Assembly (NCBI GenBank): GCA_039105265.1 | Contig: JAPFFF010000012.1 | Span: forward strand, 3,162,001-3,226,000 | Source of the DNA: Tritrichomonas musculus | Taxonomy: Eukaryota; Parabasalia; Tritrichomonadida; Tritrichomonadidae | Reading direction: 5' to 3' | DNA length: 64,000 bases | Shown: positions 22,527 through 32,516 of the stretch, in pieces | How positions within the stretch are numbered: position 1 is the first letter of the stretch | Layout of the letters: the number at the start of each line of letters is the position of its first letter | The notes under the pieces: model-generated | Databases searched by the model: none | What the model was told of the DNA's origin: nothing | Seen by the model: the letters and a program-made list of their open reading frames with translations, nothing else | Translations under genes and position numbers: made by a program

Positions 22527-22625
22527 AATATTAATAAAATTTATTTGACAATAATATGGTTACATTTGGTGATTTTTAAAACCCAAAAAACGTTTATTTC
22601 ACCAAATTTACAAGCTTAATTAAAC

Positions 22626-23287
22626 TTTCATATTTGAACATTTTATAAATTATTATTATGCTTGTTTGCCTTGTTGTTCCATTTTTTCTTTTAATTTTAA
22701 CTAAATATTATTTTTTCAATAAATATTAGCAATACTTAGAAAAATGAATATTTTATGATGTTTAATTAAGCATACATCAGCTTTTTAATTAGAAAAATAA
22801 AATTTTATGAAAATCTAATATTTTATGTATCTTAGAATATTATTTATTAAATTAATCATCATATTTATATTTATTATCAGATATATAACTATTTGTAATA
22901 ATAAAATAAGGCATATACTCTTTTGTCATCTAAAAAAATCGTATTTTGTTATATTGAAAATTGAATGTAAAATGATCGTTGTTAGTCTATTTCCTAAAAA
23001 AAAATTTATTTCCTAAAAAAACAATTCTATTTCCTAAACGGCTGTATCAATCATTTTATAATAAAAAGCAATTCATATTTTGCAACAATTTCAAAGTTTC
23101 AACACCAAAATTTAAGGTTTGCTACTAAATTATATCAAAACATCGATGGTTTTATATTACTTGTTACTTGATCGTATTATAAATATTCTAATTTAATCAT
23201 TCTTTTAAAATTTAAACATTACACTCGACATTTAATAGCAAGGATAGTTTTTTCAGCAAAGGATAGTTTTATTTATTTTTGAATTGA
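22626..23287. other. Gene-free A+T-rich spacer
   Basis: Contains three close copies of TTTCCTAAA-like text at about 22988-23037 and otherwise no structure. It includes the 3' flank of the gene at 23288. Confidence 0.4.
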
Positions 23288-23908
23288 TCATTTGATAATT
23301 ATAATTTTTTTTACGTATTTTTGTGTAACACATATAATTTTATCACTGATTTCTTTAGTTTCAGTTATTTTATTTTCAGAAGGTTCTGGATCATTGGAAT
23401 TATTAGATATTTCAGTTGTTTTTGCTAGATCACTTTGCTTAAATACTTCTTCTGCTTTTTTTTCAAATTCATCTTTGAACATTTGGAAATTATACATATT
23501 AGGATAATATGTAGTGAAAAAATATGATAAATATCGTAATATTTCATCATGATATTCATGAACCAATCTATTAAATATTATGTTTTTTTCGCTAAAATTA
23601 GATTTTATTAATTCACGATCCCTCAACCAAGATATTCTCTTTTGGCTTGTTTGCGAATTAATAAAACTTTCAAAGTATTTGATAAATTTGGTAATTTCCT
23701 TTGATTTCAGTTTATATTTTTTAAATAATTGTGCAAAATCCTGATAATGCAAAATACCATTAACATAAAGGTAGTGAATTATTGGACTTAAAAATTGTGC
23801 CATATAATGGCGATCTAAGTTTAATGGATCATGAGGCAAACTATTGAAACTCTCGAAACTATTGCTTAATTTGTAACTTTTATAAGCCTTTTTAGCGTTG
23901 TCAGCCAT
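23288..23908 (-). CDS. Unrecognised 206-aa protein
   Basis: The frame is open further upstream, but the ATG at 23908 is chosen because an initiator-like TCATT lies 10 nt before it. The protein begins MADNAKKAYKSYK, has a Tyr/Phe/Lys-rich alpha-helical body (about residues 30-150), a Ser/Glu/Thr-rich acidic linker, and a basic end with an Ile run. No family recognised and no signal peptide or membrane span is evident. Its upstream region is a 47-bp tandem array followed by the 3' end of the large coiled-coil gene, which runs in the same direction. Confidence 0.6.
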   Translation of the reverse strand: MADNAKKAYKSYKLSNSFESFNSLPHDPLNLDRHYMAQFLSPIIHYLYVNGILHYQDFAQLFKKYKLKSKEITKFIKYFESFINSQTSQKRISWLRDRELIKSNFSEKNIIFNRLVHEYHDEILRYLSYFFTTYYPNMYNFQMFKDEFEKKAEEVFKQSDLAKTTEISNNSNDPEPSENKITETKEISDKIICVTQKYVKKIIIIK

Positions 23909-23915
23909 TAGTTTT

Positions 23916-23920
23916 AATGA
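23916..23920 (-). promoter_or_regulatory. Initiator-like TCATT for the 206-aa gene
   Basis: Minus-strand TCATT with its A at 23918, 10 nt before the chosen start codon at 23908; matches the trichomonad initiator consensus. Confidence 0.4.
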
Positions 23921-24104
23921 AGTCACTTTTTTCCAAAATAATTTCCATGGAAAAACGATACAATTTTCCCAACGCACACTCAGAATTTATAACTTTTGAT
24001 AATGGAAAATAATTCAGTAATTTTTTTAAAATGGTAAATTTCTTCAGATTTTTTTCAAATTTCTCATGTGGAAATAAATAGATGCAGATCAAAGATAAAA
24101 AAAC

Positions 24105-24621
24105 TTTATTTGTGAAACCAATTTCTATCTATAACACAGGTTTAAATTTATTTTATTTGTGAAACCAATTTCTATCTATAACACAGGCTTAAATTTGCTT
24201 TATTTGTGAAAATAATTGCTCTTTATAACACAGGTTTAAATTTGCTTTATTTGTGAAACCAATTGCTCTTTATAACACAGGTTTAAATTTATTTTATTTG
24301 TGAAACCAATTGCTCTTTATAACACATGTTTAAATTTGCTTTATTTGTGAAACCAATTGCTCTTTATAACACATGTTTAAATTTATTTTATTTGTGAAAC
24401 CAATTGCTCTTTATAACACAGGTTTAAATTTATTTTATTTGTGAAACCAATTGCTCTTTATAACACAGGTTTAAATTTATTTTATTTGTGAAACCAATTG
24501 CTCTTTATAACACAGGTTTAAATTTGCTTTATTTGTGAAACCAATTGCTCTTTATAACACATGTTTAAATTTGCTTTATTTGTGAAACCAATTGCTCTTT
24601 ATAACACATGTTTAAATTTAC
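24105..24621. repeat. 47-bp tandem array, 11 copies
   Basis: Eleven head-to-tail 47-bp units (TTTATTTGTGAAACCAATTG, then CTCTTTATAACACAGG and so on) with few variant sites, such as CACAGG/CACATG and TTTGC/TTTAT. The variants are mixed along the array, which suggests ongoing unequal exchange or conversion. It lies between two genes reading the same way, about 200 bp upstream of the 206-aa gene. Confidence 0.95.
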
Positions 24622-24752
24622 TTTATATATAAAGAAGTTTTTGTATTTAATAGAGGGAAGAAAATGTTTACTAATAAAACAACAACATTAGAGTAAAATA
24701 AAAATAATAATCAACTAATATATATAAAAAACATTAAAAACAAACTGGAGTT

Positions 24753-27700
24753 TTATGCTGTGCTAGGCTTGCTCTTTGCAACTCCTGCTTTATCATAAAT
24801 TGTGACGTCAACAACGCCATCAATATTAACAAGTCCTTTCTTGTAACGTTCAATCAAAGCCATCAAATCATCGTGGTCCTTTCTTGCCATTGCAACAGTA
24901 TCAGCCAACTTCTTCCTTAATTGATCAATTTCTGCAGCAAGCTTATCATGGTCTTCTTTCGCCCTCTTCTGTGATTCAGCCAACAACTTCTTCAATCTTT
25001 CAATTTCTGCTGTGAGATCATCATGGTCCTTCTTTGCTTTTTGTTGTGTTTCTGCAAGCAACTTCTTCAGACGTTCAATTTCTGCCAGATACTTGTTTCC
25101 ATCATCTTGAGCCTTCTTCTGTGTGTCAGCAAGTAATTTCTTTAATCTATCAATTTCAGCTGAAAGTTTGTCATGATCTGCTTTTGCATCACTCATGACT
25201 TTCGTCATTTGTGCACAAAGCTTGTCATGATCCGCTTTAGCATCTTTCTTGACTTGTTCAATATCAGCACAAAGTTTGTCATGATCAGATTTAGCTCTTT
25301 GTTCTGTTGATACCAATTGCTTTCTCAAATGATCAATTTCAGCACAAAGGTTATCATGATCTGCCTTTGCTTCTTTCTTAAGTCTGTCAATTTGGGCAGC
25401 GAGAGCAGTATGATCATCTTTGGCACGCTTTTGTGTGAGATTTAATGCGTTTGTGATTTCTACGTTCTTTGATTCTGAATCTGCTAAAGCTTTCTTGACA
25501 TTGACAATATCACTAGAGAGCTTGTTATGATCTGCTTGAGCGTCTTTCCTTAATTTCTCCAATTGTGCAACAAGACTGTCATGATCAGCTTTGGCACGCT
25601 TTTGTGTATCATCAAGTGATTTTCTGAGTTCGTTTCCACGTGCTTCTGAATCAGAAAGTGATTTCTTCAAATGCTCGATTTCTGAACTAAGATTGTTATG
25701 ATCTGTTTGTGCTTCTCCTTTGATTCTATCAATATCTCCACAAAGTTTAGTATGATCTGATAAAGCATCTTTCTTCATTTGATCGATTTGAGCATTGAAC
25801 TTCTGCTGATCAACTTGAGCTTGCTTCTGTGCTGCAGTTAATTTATTAGTTAAATCAACTTTCTGGGCATTCATTGTGGCTAATGATTTCTTGTTTTTCT
25901 CAATTTCAGCCGAAAGATTGTTGTGATCAATTGTTGCTTCATTTTTAACACGATCAATTTCAATACAAAGTTTGTTATGATCAGCTTGTGCACGTTTTTG
26001 TGTATCAGCAACAGTATTTCTCAATTCATTACATCTTGATTCAGACTCAGACAACTCCTTCTTCAAATGATCAATTTCACCACAAAGATTTGCACGATCT
26101 GCAGCTGACTCTCCTTTAACACGTTCAATTTCAGCACAAAGTCCATCATGATCTGATTTAGCATGCTGTTGTGTTGCTGCCAAAGTGTTTGCAAGATTGT
26201 TCTTTTGTGCTTCAGTGTCGGCAAGAACTCCTTTCAGTTTCTCATTTTCACTAGAAAGATTGTTATGATCATTCATTGCATCGTTTCGGATTTTCTCAAT
26301 TTCACCACAAAGTTTGGCACGATCTGCTGCAGCATCAGTCTTTACTTTCTCAATTGATGTGCAAAGGCTATTGTGATCTGCAACAGCACGTTTTTGTGTA
26401 TCAGATAATGTATTTCTCAATTCATTTACATGTGCTTCAGAATCCGCTAATTCTTGCTTCAAGTGCTCAATTTCATTGCAAAGGTTGGCATGATCTGCAC
26501 TGGCATCACTCTTTATGTGTTGAATTTCTCCAACAAGTTTGTTATGATCTGCTATTGCTTCTTTTCTTAATTGTTCAATTGATGCCTTGAAAGTCATTTG
26601 ATCAGCTTGGGCTTTCTTTTGTGTTTCGACGAGTTGGATCTTTAATGCATTCTTTTGGTTTTCTGAATCTGAAAGAGATTTCTTGAGATTATTAATATCA
26701 GTGCATAATTTAGAATGATCAGCTTGAGCAATTGCTTTCACTCTTTCAATTTGTGCAACAAGATTGTCATGATCTGCTTTAGCAGCTGCTTGAACATTAG
26801 TGATTTCAGCAGCCATTTTATCATGATCATCTTTAGCTAATTTCTGTGTGTTAGCCAATACTTTTCTTAATTCATTTCCACGTGCTTCTGAATCTGCTAG
26901 CGCCTTTATTTGATGTTCAATTTCAGCACAAAGATTTGCATGATCAGCTGCTGCAATTTTCTGGATTCGTGCATTTTCATTAACGAGTTTAGCATGATCT
27001 GCAACTGCTTCACTTTTAACTCGTTCGATTTCTGTTGTCAAAGCAGCATGATCTGTAGCAGCATCCTTCTTCATCTTGTTTACTGTTAATGTATATGAAT
27101 CACGATCTTGTTTGGACTTCTTTTCAACTGTTGCTAACGTTACTGTAAGTTGGTTTACACGTGCTTCAGAGTCAGCTAATGACTTTTTGAGTGTGTTGAC
27201 AGTAGAAGAAAGCTTGTCATGATCTGCTTGTGCACGCTTTTGTGTATCGTTAAGCGTATTTTGGAGTTCATTTCCATGCGTTTCTGAATCTGAAAGTGAC
27301 TTCTTCAAATGACTAACTTCTGAACTAAGATTGTTGTGATCTGCTTGCGCATCTGCTTTGGCTCTTTCAATGTCTCCACAAAGCTTATTATGATCTGCTA
27401 AAGCATCTTTCTTCATTTGTTCGATTTGAGCAACAAATTTCTGTTGATCGGCTTGAGCTTGCTTTTGAGCTGCATCTAATTTATTAGTTAAATCAACTTT
27501 TTGAGCGTCCAAGTCAGCCAATAATTTCTTATTATTCTCAATTTCTGCTGACAGTTTGTTATGATCAGCTGCAGCATCACTCTTTATGTGCTCAATTTCA
27601 ACGCAAAGTTTATTATGATCAACTTGGGCACTTTGCTGTGCTTGAGCTGTTGCATTTCTTAATTCGTTGCATCTTGCTTCAGAATCAGACAATTCTTTCT

Positions 27701-29813
27701 TTAAGTGGTCAATTTCACCACAAAGATTTGCGTGATCTGCAACTGCATCTCCTTTGATACGTTCTATTTCCGCACAAGATCCATCATGGTCAATTTGAGC
27801 ACGTTTTGCTGCATCATCTAATCTGCTGTTGAGTTCAGTTTTGTCTGATTCAGCAGCTGCAAGTTTTCGTTTGAGATTTTCAATTTCAGTAGCAAGATTA
27901 TCGTGATCTTTTTGTGCATCACTTTTGACGACTTCGATTTGTTCTGTGAAACTATTACGATCAGTCATTACCTGTTGTTGTAATTGGCTGAATTTGTTCC
28001 AAAGATCGTTTCCTCGAGCTTCAGAATCTGCCAATTCTTTTTTGAGACGTTCATTTTCAGTTACAAGGTTGTCATGATTAGCTTTTGCATCTCTTTGCAG
28101 ACGTTCATTGATTGTTGTGAAGTTATCGTTATCATCTTGTGCTTTTCTTTTTGCATCTGAAAGTTCGTTTTGAAGACGGCTGACTTCAGTTGTTAATTTT
28201 TCTTGAATACTTTGTGCATTACGTTGTGTTTCTTGAAGAAGTTGTCTTAAACGATCGACTTCGCCTTCAAGCTTCTCATTGTCGAGGTTTTGTGCTTTGA
28301 CACGTGCTTCAAATTCTGCCTTTTCACGAGCAATTCTTTCTGATTCTTCTTTTTCTCTATAAAGTTGGTCTTCTTTTTCACGAGCTTCAGCTACAGCTTT
28401 TTCTTTTGCAACACGTTCCAATTCTGCTCTGGCTTCAGCTTCTTCTCTTTCTTTGGCGAGACGAGCTTGATCTTCTTTTTGCTTGGCAAGTCTCTCTTCT
28501 TCAAGTCTCTTTTGAGCAATTCTTCTTTCTTCAGCTTTGGCTTCAACAGCAGCTCTTTCTCTTGCAAGACGTAATGCTTCCTCTTTTTGACGAGCTAGAC
28601 GCTGTTGCTCAGCTCTTTCAAGTGCAGCACGCTCTTGATCTGCTTTTTGAAGGGAGATGCGTTCTCTCTCGGCTCTCTCTTGTGCTTCGGCTCTTTCACG
28701 TGCTATACGCTCTCTTTGTGCTCTTTCTCTTTGAGCACGCTCTTCTTCGAGTTTCTGATGAATCATTCTATTTGATTCTTCTTTTTGTTTTATGATTCTT
28801 TGTTGTTCTATTCTGACACGATTCACTCTTTCTTCTTCAGCTTTTTCACGAGCAACTCTTTCTGCTTCTGCTTTTTGCTTTGCAATTCTATCAGCTTCAG
28901 CTTTCTGTTGTGCAATTCTATCAGCTTCAGCCTTTTGCTGTGCAATTTTAGCGGCTTCAGCTTTTTGTTGTGCAATTCTTTCAGCATCTTCATTTACTTG
29001 AGCGGGTTTGTTTTCAACGACTGTTTCTTGTTTTTCAACTTTTTCAATCTTTTCGACTGTTTGTTCGACTGGAGCTGCTGGCTTTGGAGCAATAGATAAA
29101 TTATCTAAAACAACTTTTGCAGCAGCGAGTTGTGTGCAAAGTGTTTTTTCATCAACTTTACCGTTGCTTGCAGCCAGATCATCTGGATAAACATAAACAG
29201 CTATTCCAAGCTCATTCATAACATCAGCTACGAGTTGTGCATTATGCTGTGTATCGCTTTGATCGAGCTGGTAATAATTGACTTTATCAGGAACGTAAGA
29301 GTCCAGCAAAGCACACATTGATAAAACATAAGGTTGGAATTTTGCAATATTTGGGTAGTTTGAAGTTCTATTGATAGCCCATTCAAGGAGTGCATTCTTT
29401 GATGATTTCTTTACACTTTGGTTATCTTTGTTATCGTTGTCAATTGATTGTCCGATTGAATAATGTAAAATAAGTGACCAAATATATCCGAGAATAAGTT
29501 TTTCATTATTGTCATTGACATCTTTTCCTGAAATTCCGATGAGTTTGACGCCATCGCTAGTGAACATGTCAACTGAAAGATCACAATTCATAACTTTATC
29601 AACATTTCGCTTTGGATCTTCTTTCCATGGTCTTGGGGTATCTTTTTTTGTTAATGTTTTTGCAAGTTCAACAAGGGCAACACCATTTGATAAATCTTTT
29701 GTTATATCTTCAATATCTGAAGTATTGGAGCTTTTTAATTGCATGTTAACCCATCTCGTGAAAACTTTCTTTTGAAGGGGAATCCATTGATCATCAACTT
29801 TAGATAAACTCAT
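24753..29813 (-). CDS. Calponin-homology domain protein with very long coiled coil, 1686 aa
   Basis: The N-terminus resembles the actin-binding region of alpha-actinin/fimbrin proteins: one calponin-homology domain at about residues 8-115 (QKKVFTRWVNMQL, then DLSNGVALVELA) and a second at about 140-260 (ALLEWAINRT). A Lys/Glu/Ala-rich helix full of QKAEA/ERIAQ units follows (about 290-560), then about 1000 residues of repeats built on DHDKLCAEIERVK. The repeats come in lengths of 18, 25 and 39 residues. This fits an actin-binding or cytoskeletal rod protein. The ATG at 29813 is preferred over one 66 nt upstream because the initiator-like TCATTTT lies between them and the CH domain begins right after it. 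Confidence 0.85.
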   Translation of the reverse strand: MSLSKVDDQWIPLQKKVFTRWVNMQLKSSNTSDIEDITKDLSNGVALVELAKTLTKKDTPRPWKEDPKRNVDKVMNCDLSVDMFTSDGVKLIGISGKDVNDNNEKLILGYIWSLILHYSIGQSIDNDNKDNQSVKKSSKNALLEWAINRTSNYPNIAKFQPYVLSMCALLDSYVPDKVNYYQLDQSDTQHNAQLVADVMNELGIAVYVYPDDLAASNGKVDEKTLCTQLAAAKVVLDNLSIAPKPAAPVEQTVEKIEKVEKQETVVENKPAQVNEDAERIAQQKAEAAKIAQQKAEADRIAQQKAEADRIAKQKAEAERVAREKAEEERVNRVRIEQQRIIKQKEESNRMIHQKLEEERAQRERAQRERIARERAEAQERAERERISLQKADQERAALERAEQQRLARQKEEALRLARERAAVEAKAEERRIAQKRLEEERLAKQKEDQARLAKEREEAEARAELERVAKEKAVAEAREKEDQLYREKEESERIAREKAEFEARVKAQNLDNEKLEGEVDRLRQLLQETQRNAQSIQEKLTTEVSRLQNELSDAKRKAQDDNDNFTTINERLQRDAKANHDNLVTENERLKKELADSEARGNDLWNKFSQLQQQVMTDRNSFTEQIEVVKSDAQKDHDNLATEIENLKRKLAAAESDKTELNSRLDDAAKRAQIDHDGSCAEIERIKGDAVADHANLCGEIDHLKKELSDSEARCNELRNATAQAQQSAQVDHNKLCVEIEHIKSDAAADHNKLSAEIENNKKLLADLDAQKVDLTNKLDAAQKQAQADQQKFVAQIEQMKKDALADHNKLCGDIERAKADAQADHNNLSSEVSHLKKSLSDSETHGNELQNTLNDTQKRAQADHDKLSSTVNTLKKSLADSEARVNQLTVTLATVEKKSKQDRDSYTLTVNKMKKDAATDHAALTTEIERVKSEAVADHAKLVNENARIQKIAAADHANLCAEIEHQIKALADSEARGNELRKVLANTQKLAKDDHDKMAAEITNVQAAAKADHDNLVAQIERVKAIAQADHSKLCTDINNLKKSLSDSENQKNALKIQLVETQKKAQADQMTFKASIEQLRKEAIADHNKLVGEIQHIKSDASADHANLCNEIEHLKQELADSEAHVNELRNTLSDTQKRAVADHNSLCTSIEKVKTDAAADRAKLCGEIEKIRNDAMNDHNNLSSENEKLKGVLADTEAQKNNLANTLAATQQHAKSDHDGLCAEIERVKGESAADRANLCGEIDHLKKELSESESRCNELRNTVADTQKRAQADHNKLCIEIDRVKNEATIDHNNLSAEIEKNKKSLATMNAQKVDLTNKLTAAQKQAQVDQQKFNAQIDQMKKDALSDHTKLCGDIDRIKGEAQTDHNNLSSEIEHLKKSLSDSEARGNELRKSLDDTQKRAKADHDSLVAQLEKLRKDAQADHNKLSSDIVNVKKALADSESKNVEITNALNLTQKRAKDDHTALAAQIDRLKKEAKADHDNLCAEIDHLRKQLVSTEQRAKSDHDKLCADIEQVKKDAKADHDKLCAQMTKVMSDAKADHDKLSAEIDRLKKLLADTQKKAQDDGNKYLAEIERLKKLLAETQQKAKKDHDDLTAEIERLKKLLAESQKRAKEDHDKLAAEIDQLRKKLADTVAMARKDHDDLMALIERYKKGLVNIDGVVDVTIYDKAGVAKSKPSTA

Positions 29814-29838
29814 TTGATTTTGGTAAATATATTTAAAA

Positions 29839-29843
29839 AATGA
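29839..29843 (-). promoter_or_regulatory. Initiator-like TCATT for the CH/coiled-coil gene
   Basis: Minus-strand TCATTTTTT with its A at 29841, 28 nt before the ATG at 29813. It decides between two possible start codons. Confidence 0.45.
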
Positions 29844-29879
29844 AGTACTTTTCCTCATTTTTTTTTTGAATGAACTCAA

Positions 29880-30677
29880 TTTTCAAATAAATTTTGTTGA
29901 AAATTTTCATATTTTTTAGGCATTTATGGATTAATATTTTTAATTTGCATATTTTTAATGATAATATATTTATTTAAAATAATTAGTTTAAATATTTATT
30001 AATTATTTACCAAGATATTTAAAAATTATTTTTATTATTTGATATCAATTCATTTTAAAACTAATTTTCTCAAATTTTGAGAATCATTGAATTGTTTGAA
30101 AGGTTATCTTTATAATTTTATTCAAAAATTTCCAGTATTATTTTATTCATTGAAAAAAAATTATATCGTTTCAATGTTTAGATATTGACCAGATTCATGA
30201 AATTTGGCTTTTTTCCCTATAAAATATAATTGACATCTTTTTATATTCAAGATTTTTGATAAAAATCATATAAATCAAAAAACCATCAATCATTTGATGC
30301 CTAAAAAAAATAATATTCAAATTGATTATCCTTTCAATTAATTCAGTGACTCTTTAGAAAAGAAAATCTCCGATCCTTTTTTCTTGAAAATCTTAAAAAC
30401 TGAGTCATAATTTAAAAATTTCTTAGCCAAATACATTCCATTTTTATATTTAATTTATATAATTGCACAGCTTTCATTTAATATCATAACAAAATATTAA
30501 TATCACTAATAAAATTATTGATTTTTTTTTATCAATAAAATATTTATTTTTTTTTATCAATAAAATATTTATTTGCATTATTCACTGTGATTTTTCCATG
30601 CATGTAATCAAAATTTATATTTATACAAAAGTAGTTTTTTAAATATAACGATTATTATTTTTCAGAAATAATATGAA
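29880..30677. other. Gene-free A+T-rich spacer
   Basis: No gene seen. It holds a direct duplication TTTTTTTTTATCAATAAAATATTTATTT near 30520-30570, here given in part only as an A+T word, and is otherwise unstructured. Confidence 0.4.
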
Positions 30678-32134
30678 TTAATCGTATATCTTTCCACCAA
30701 CTTCTGTCATTGAATAATCGTTATATTCACTTGCAATTAACGATATCTTTCCACTAACTACTTCTGACATGCTTTATCTTCAAGATTCTTTCCATAATAT
30801 TCATTTGTAGTCATATTATTTAAATCAGAACAATTTGAATAACATTTATTATTGTAAAAATGATAATCAACATTACCTTTATGACAAAAATCAGATGATC
30901 CAGAACAATTAACGCATTCAACATTACATGGCGAACATAATGTATTATTTTCAAATGTACCAATAGGACACTCCAAGAGGCATTGATTTTCAAACAAATA
31001 ATAACCTGCAATACAACAAGAACAATTACTAATATTACCAGAACATGTATAACATGGTTTCTCGCAATCTGCACATTCTCTTCCAACAATTGTAGTTGTT
31101 TCTGGGCATTCACTCAGACATTCATAATGGTACCATTAATAACCTGTCTTACATGAAGTACAAATATAAGTGTATGTCACACATTCATATCATCCTATTT
31201 CACAATCAATACAATCAATACCAACTTGAATTGTGCTTGGAGGACATGTTAACAAACATATTCTCTGCATGTTTCTCATTTATCTGCACCATTTTTGCAA
31301 TAAAGATAATTAGAATCTGCACATTCCCATATTCTCTTTAATGTCAGGAGACCATGTCCTTCTCTATTATTAGAATGCATTTGGACTTTAAAAAAGCATA
31401 ATTCGGCATCATATTCGTCAATTGTACATTTCTTTACATATGAAGATCCACTATCAGATGCAAAAGGTGCCCAAAACTCTTGATGAACTGCTGAATCACC
31501 ACCACCTCCACTTCTAGGTGTAGTATTATCACTATAACCAGTGCCTCCAATTCCATTTGGATTGACACATCTTTTACTGCCTGTTGGATGCGTGTTAGTT
31601 GTATCTGAGCATTTTAATGGAGCATTCCAACCTTCACGTGTAAAACCACATGCGTCTCCTCCTGGATTTCCATCTTCCCAAGACACGCCTGAACCACCAA
31701 CAGCAACAATCAGGCGTGATTTATTCGTACGAATATCTGTAGCTCCTCCTCCGCCTCCAGGATCATCACCATCAGGTTCTTCAGGATTATCCTCCATTTC
31801 CTCCTCCATTGAATCCACCGCGATTTGGCCCAGTGACTGATCTTGCATCTTCTGAATTTGGAACACCTGCTCCGCCAACTAAGGCGTAATATAATCTTGC
31901 TGTTTCTGATGTTATGAAAAATTCTGCACTAATATACATTCCTCTTCTTCCGTTACTGGTTCTTACTGCATCACCATAACCATATCCACCTTGGGCACCA
32001 TAAATATTTATTTGATATTTCCCTCTTTTTAAGTACATTTGTTCTCCTCTTCAAAAATAGTTAAACATCTTTATACCAAGAGAATCAAATGAAACATAGG
32101 CTACATCGATCAAAAAACAAAAAATTAGGAACAT
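30678..32134 (-). pseudogene. Glycine-rich, cysteine-rich surface protein, broken
   Basis: The ATG at 32134 opens a hydrophobic signal-peptide-like start (MFLIFCFLIDVAYVSF). Then come a glycine-rich domain (YQINIYGAQGG; PNRGGFNGGGNGG; GGGGGATDIRTNKSRLIV), several furin-like Cys-rich repeats (CLLECPIGTFENN), and a short tail ending NDYSMTEVGGKIYD at 30678. This layout matches large families of parabasalid surface proteins; the membrane helix expected before the tail is not seen. At least two frameshifts (near 31790 and 31270) and several in-frame stops (TGA in NYF*RGEQ, ADK*ETC and EIG*YEC; TAA in GY*WYHY) show it is dead. Confidence 0.65.
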
Positions 32135-32516
32135 TGGAAGCACATAAATATTCAAAGAAATTTCTTCAAATTCAAAATAAAAATACATTTTTTTTTGTTA
32201 ACTAATTCAATTGACAGCTTTTAACAAATTGAGAGAAATAATTTTATATATTTTATTTTACAACTTAATGAACTTTTTAAGTTGACATAAAGAACTTTTT
32301 GAAAACATTATTTTTTCAACAATCAATATAACTGATATACTTTTTGATAATCATCATCTCATTATATTCTCAGCTTTTTGGCTTGACAAAGCTAAAATGT
32401 ATAAGTAAATTATAATTAGTATAAAAATCATCTGAATATAGAAGAAACTCAAAAAAATAACCCAAAAAAGAGAGTAGCAAAAATAGAAAAATTATTTTTT
32501 TACACCACTTGTTTAT
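32135..32516. other. Gene-free spacer
   Basis: Short A+T-rich gap between two minus-strand genes; nothing seen beyond the expected 3' flank of the F5/8C gene... no independent feature. Confidence 0.35.

Larger units (their letters stand above)
20260..22618. mobile_element. 863-bp-family transposon, copy 2, inverted and interrupted
   Basis: Same ends as copy 1 (TAAGCTTG/CAAGCTTA), with its own 7-bp duplication ATTAAAC at 20253-20259 and 22619-22625. Removing the inserted element and one copy of its target duplication (21039-22533) leaves 864 bp, against 863 bp in copy 1. The two copies read as near-identical in opposite orientation, so both inserted recently or have been homogenised. Confidence 0.85.

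Noticed and set aside
24105-24621. Regular 47-bp array as a CRISPR
   Set aside because: Units are directly adjacent with no variable spacers, and the DNA is eukaryotic.
26163-29775. Several long frames antisense to the coiled-coil gene
   Set aside because: Their Phe/Leu/Ser-rich content is the mirror image of the repetitive coding strand; none has a domain.
30678-32134. Genetic code in which TGA means Trp
   Set aside because: The same genes also contain TAA stops and frameshifts, and intact genes such as the kinase end in TGA.
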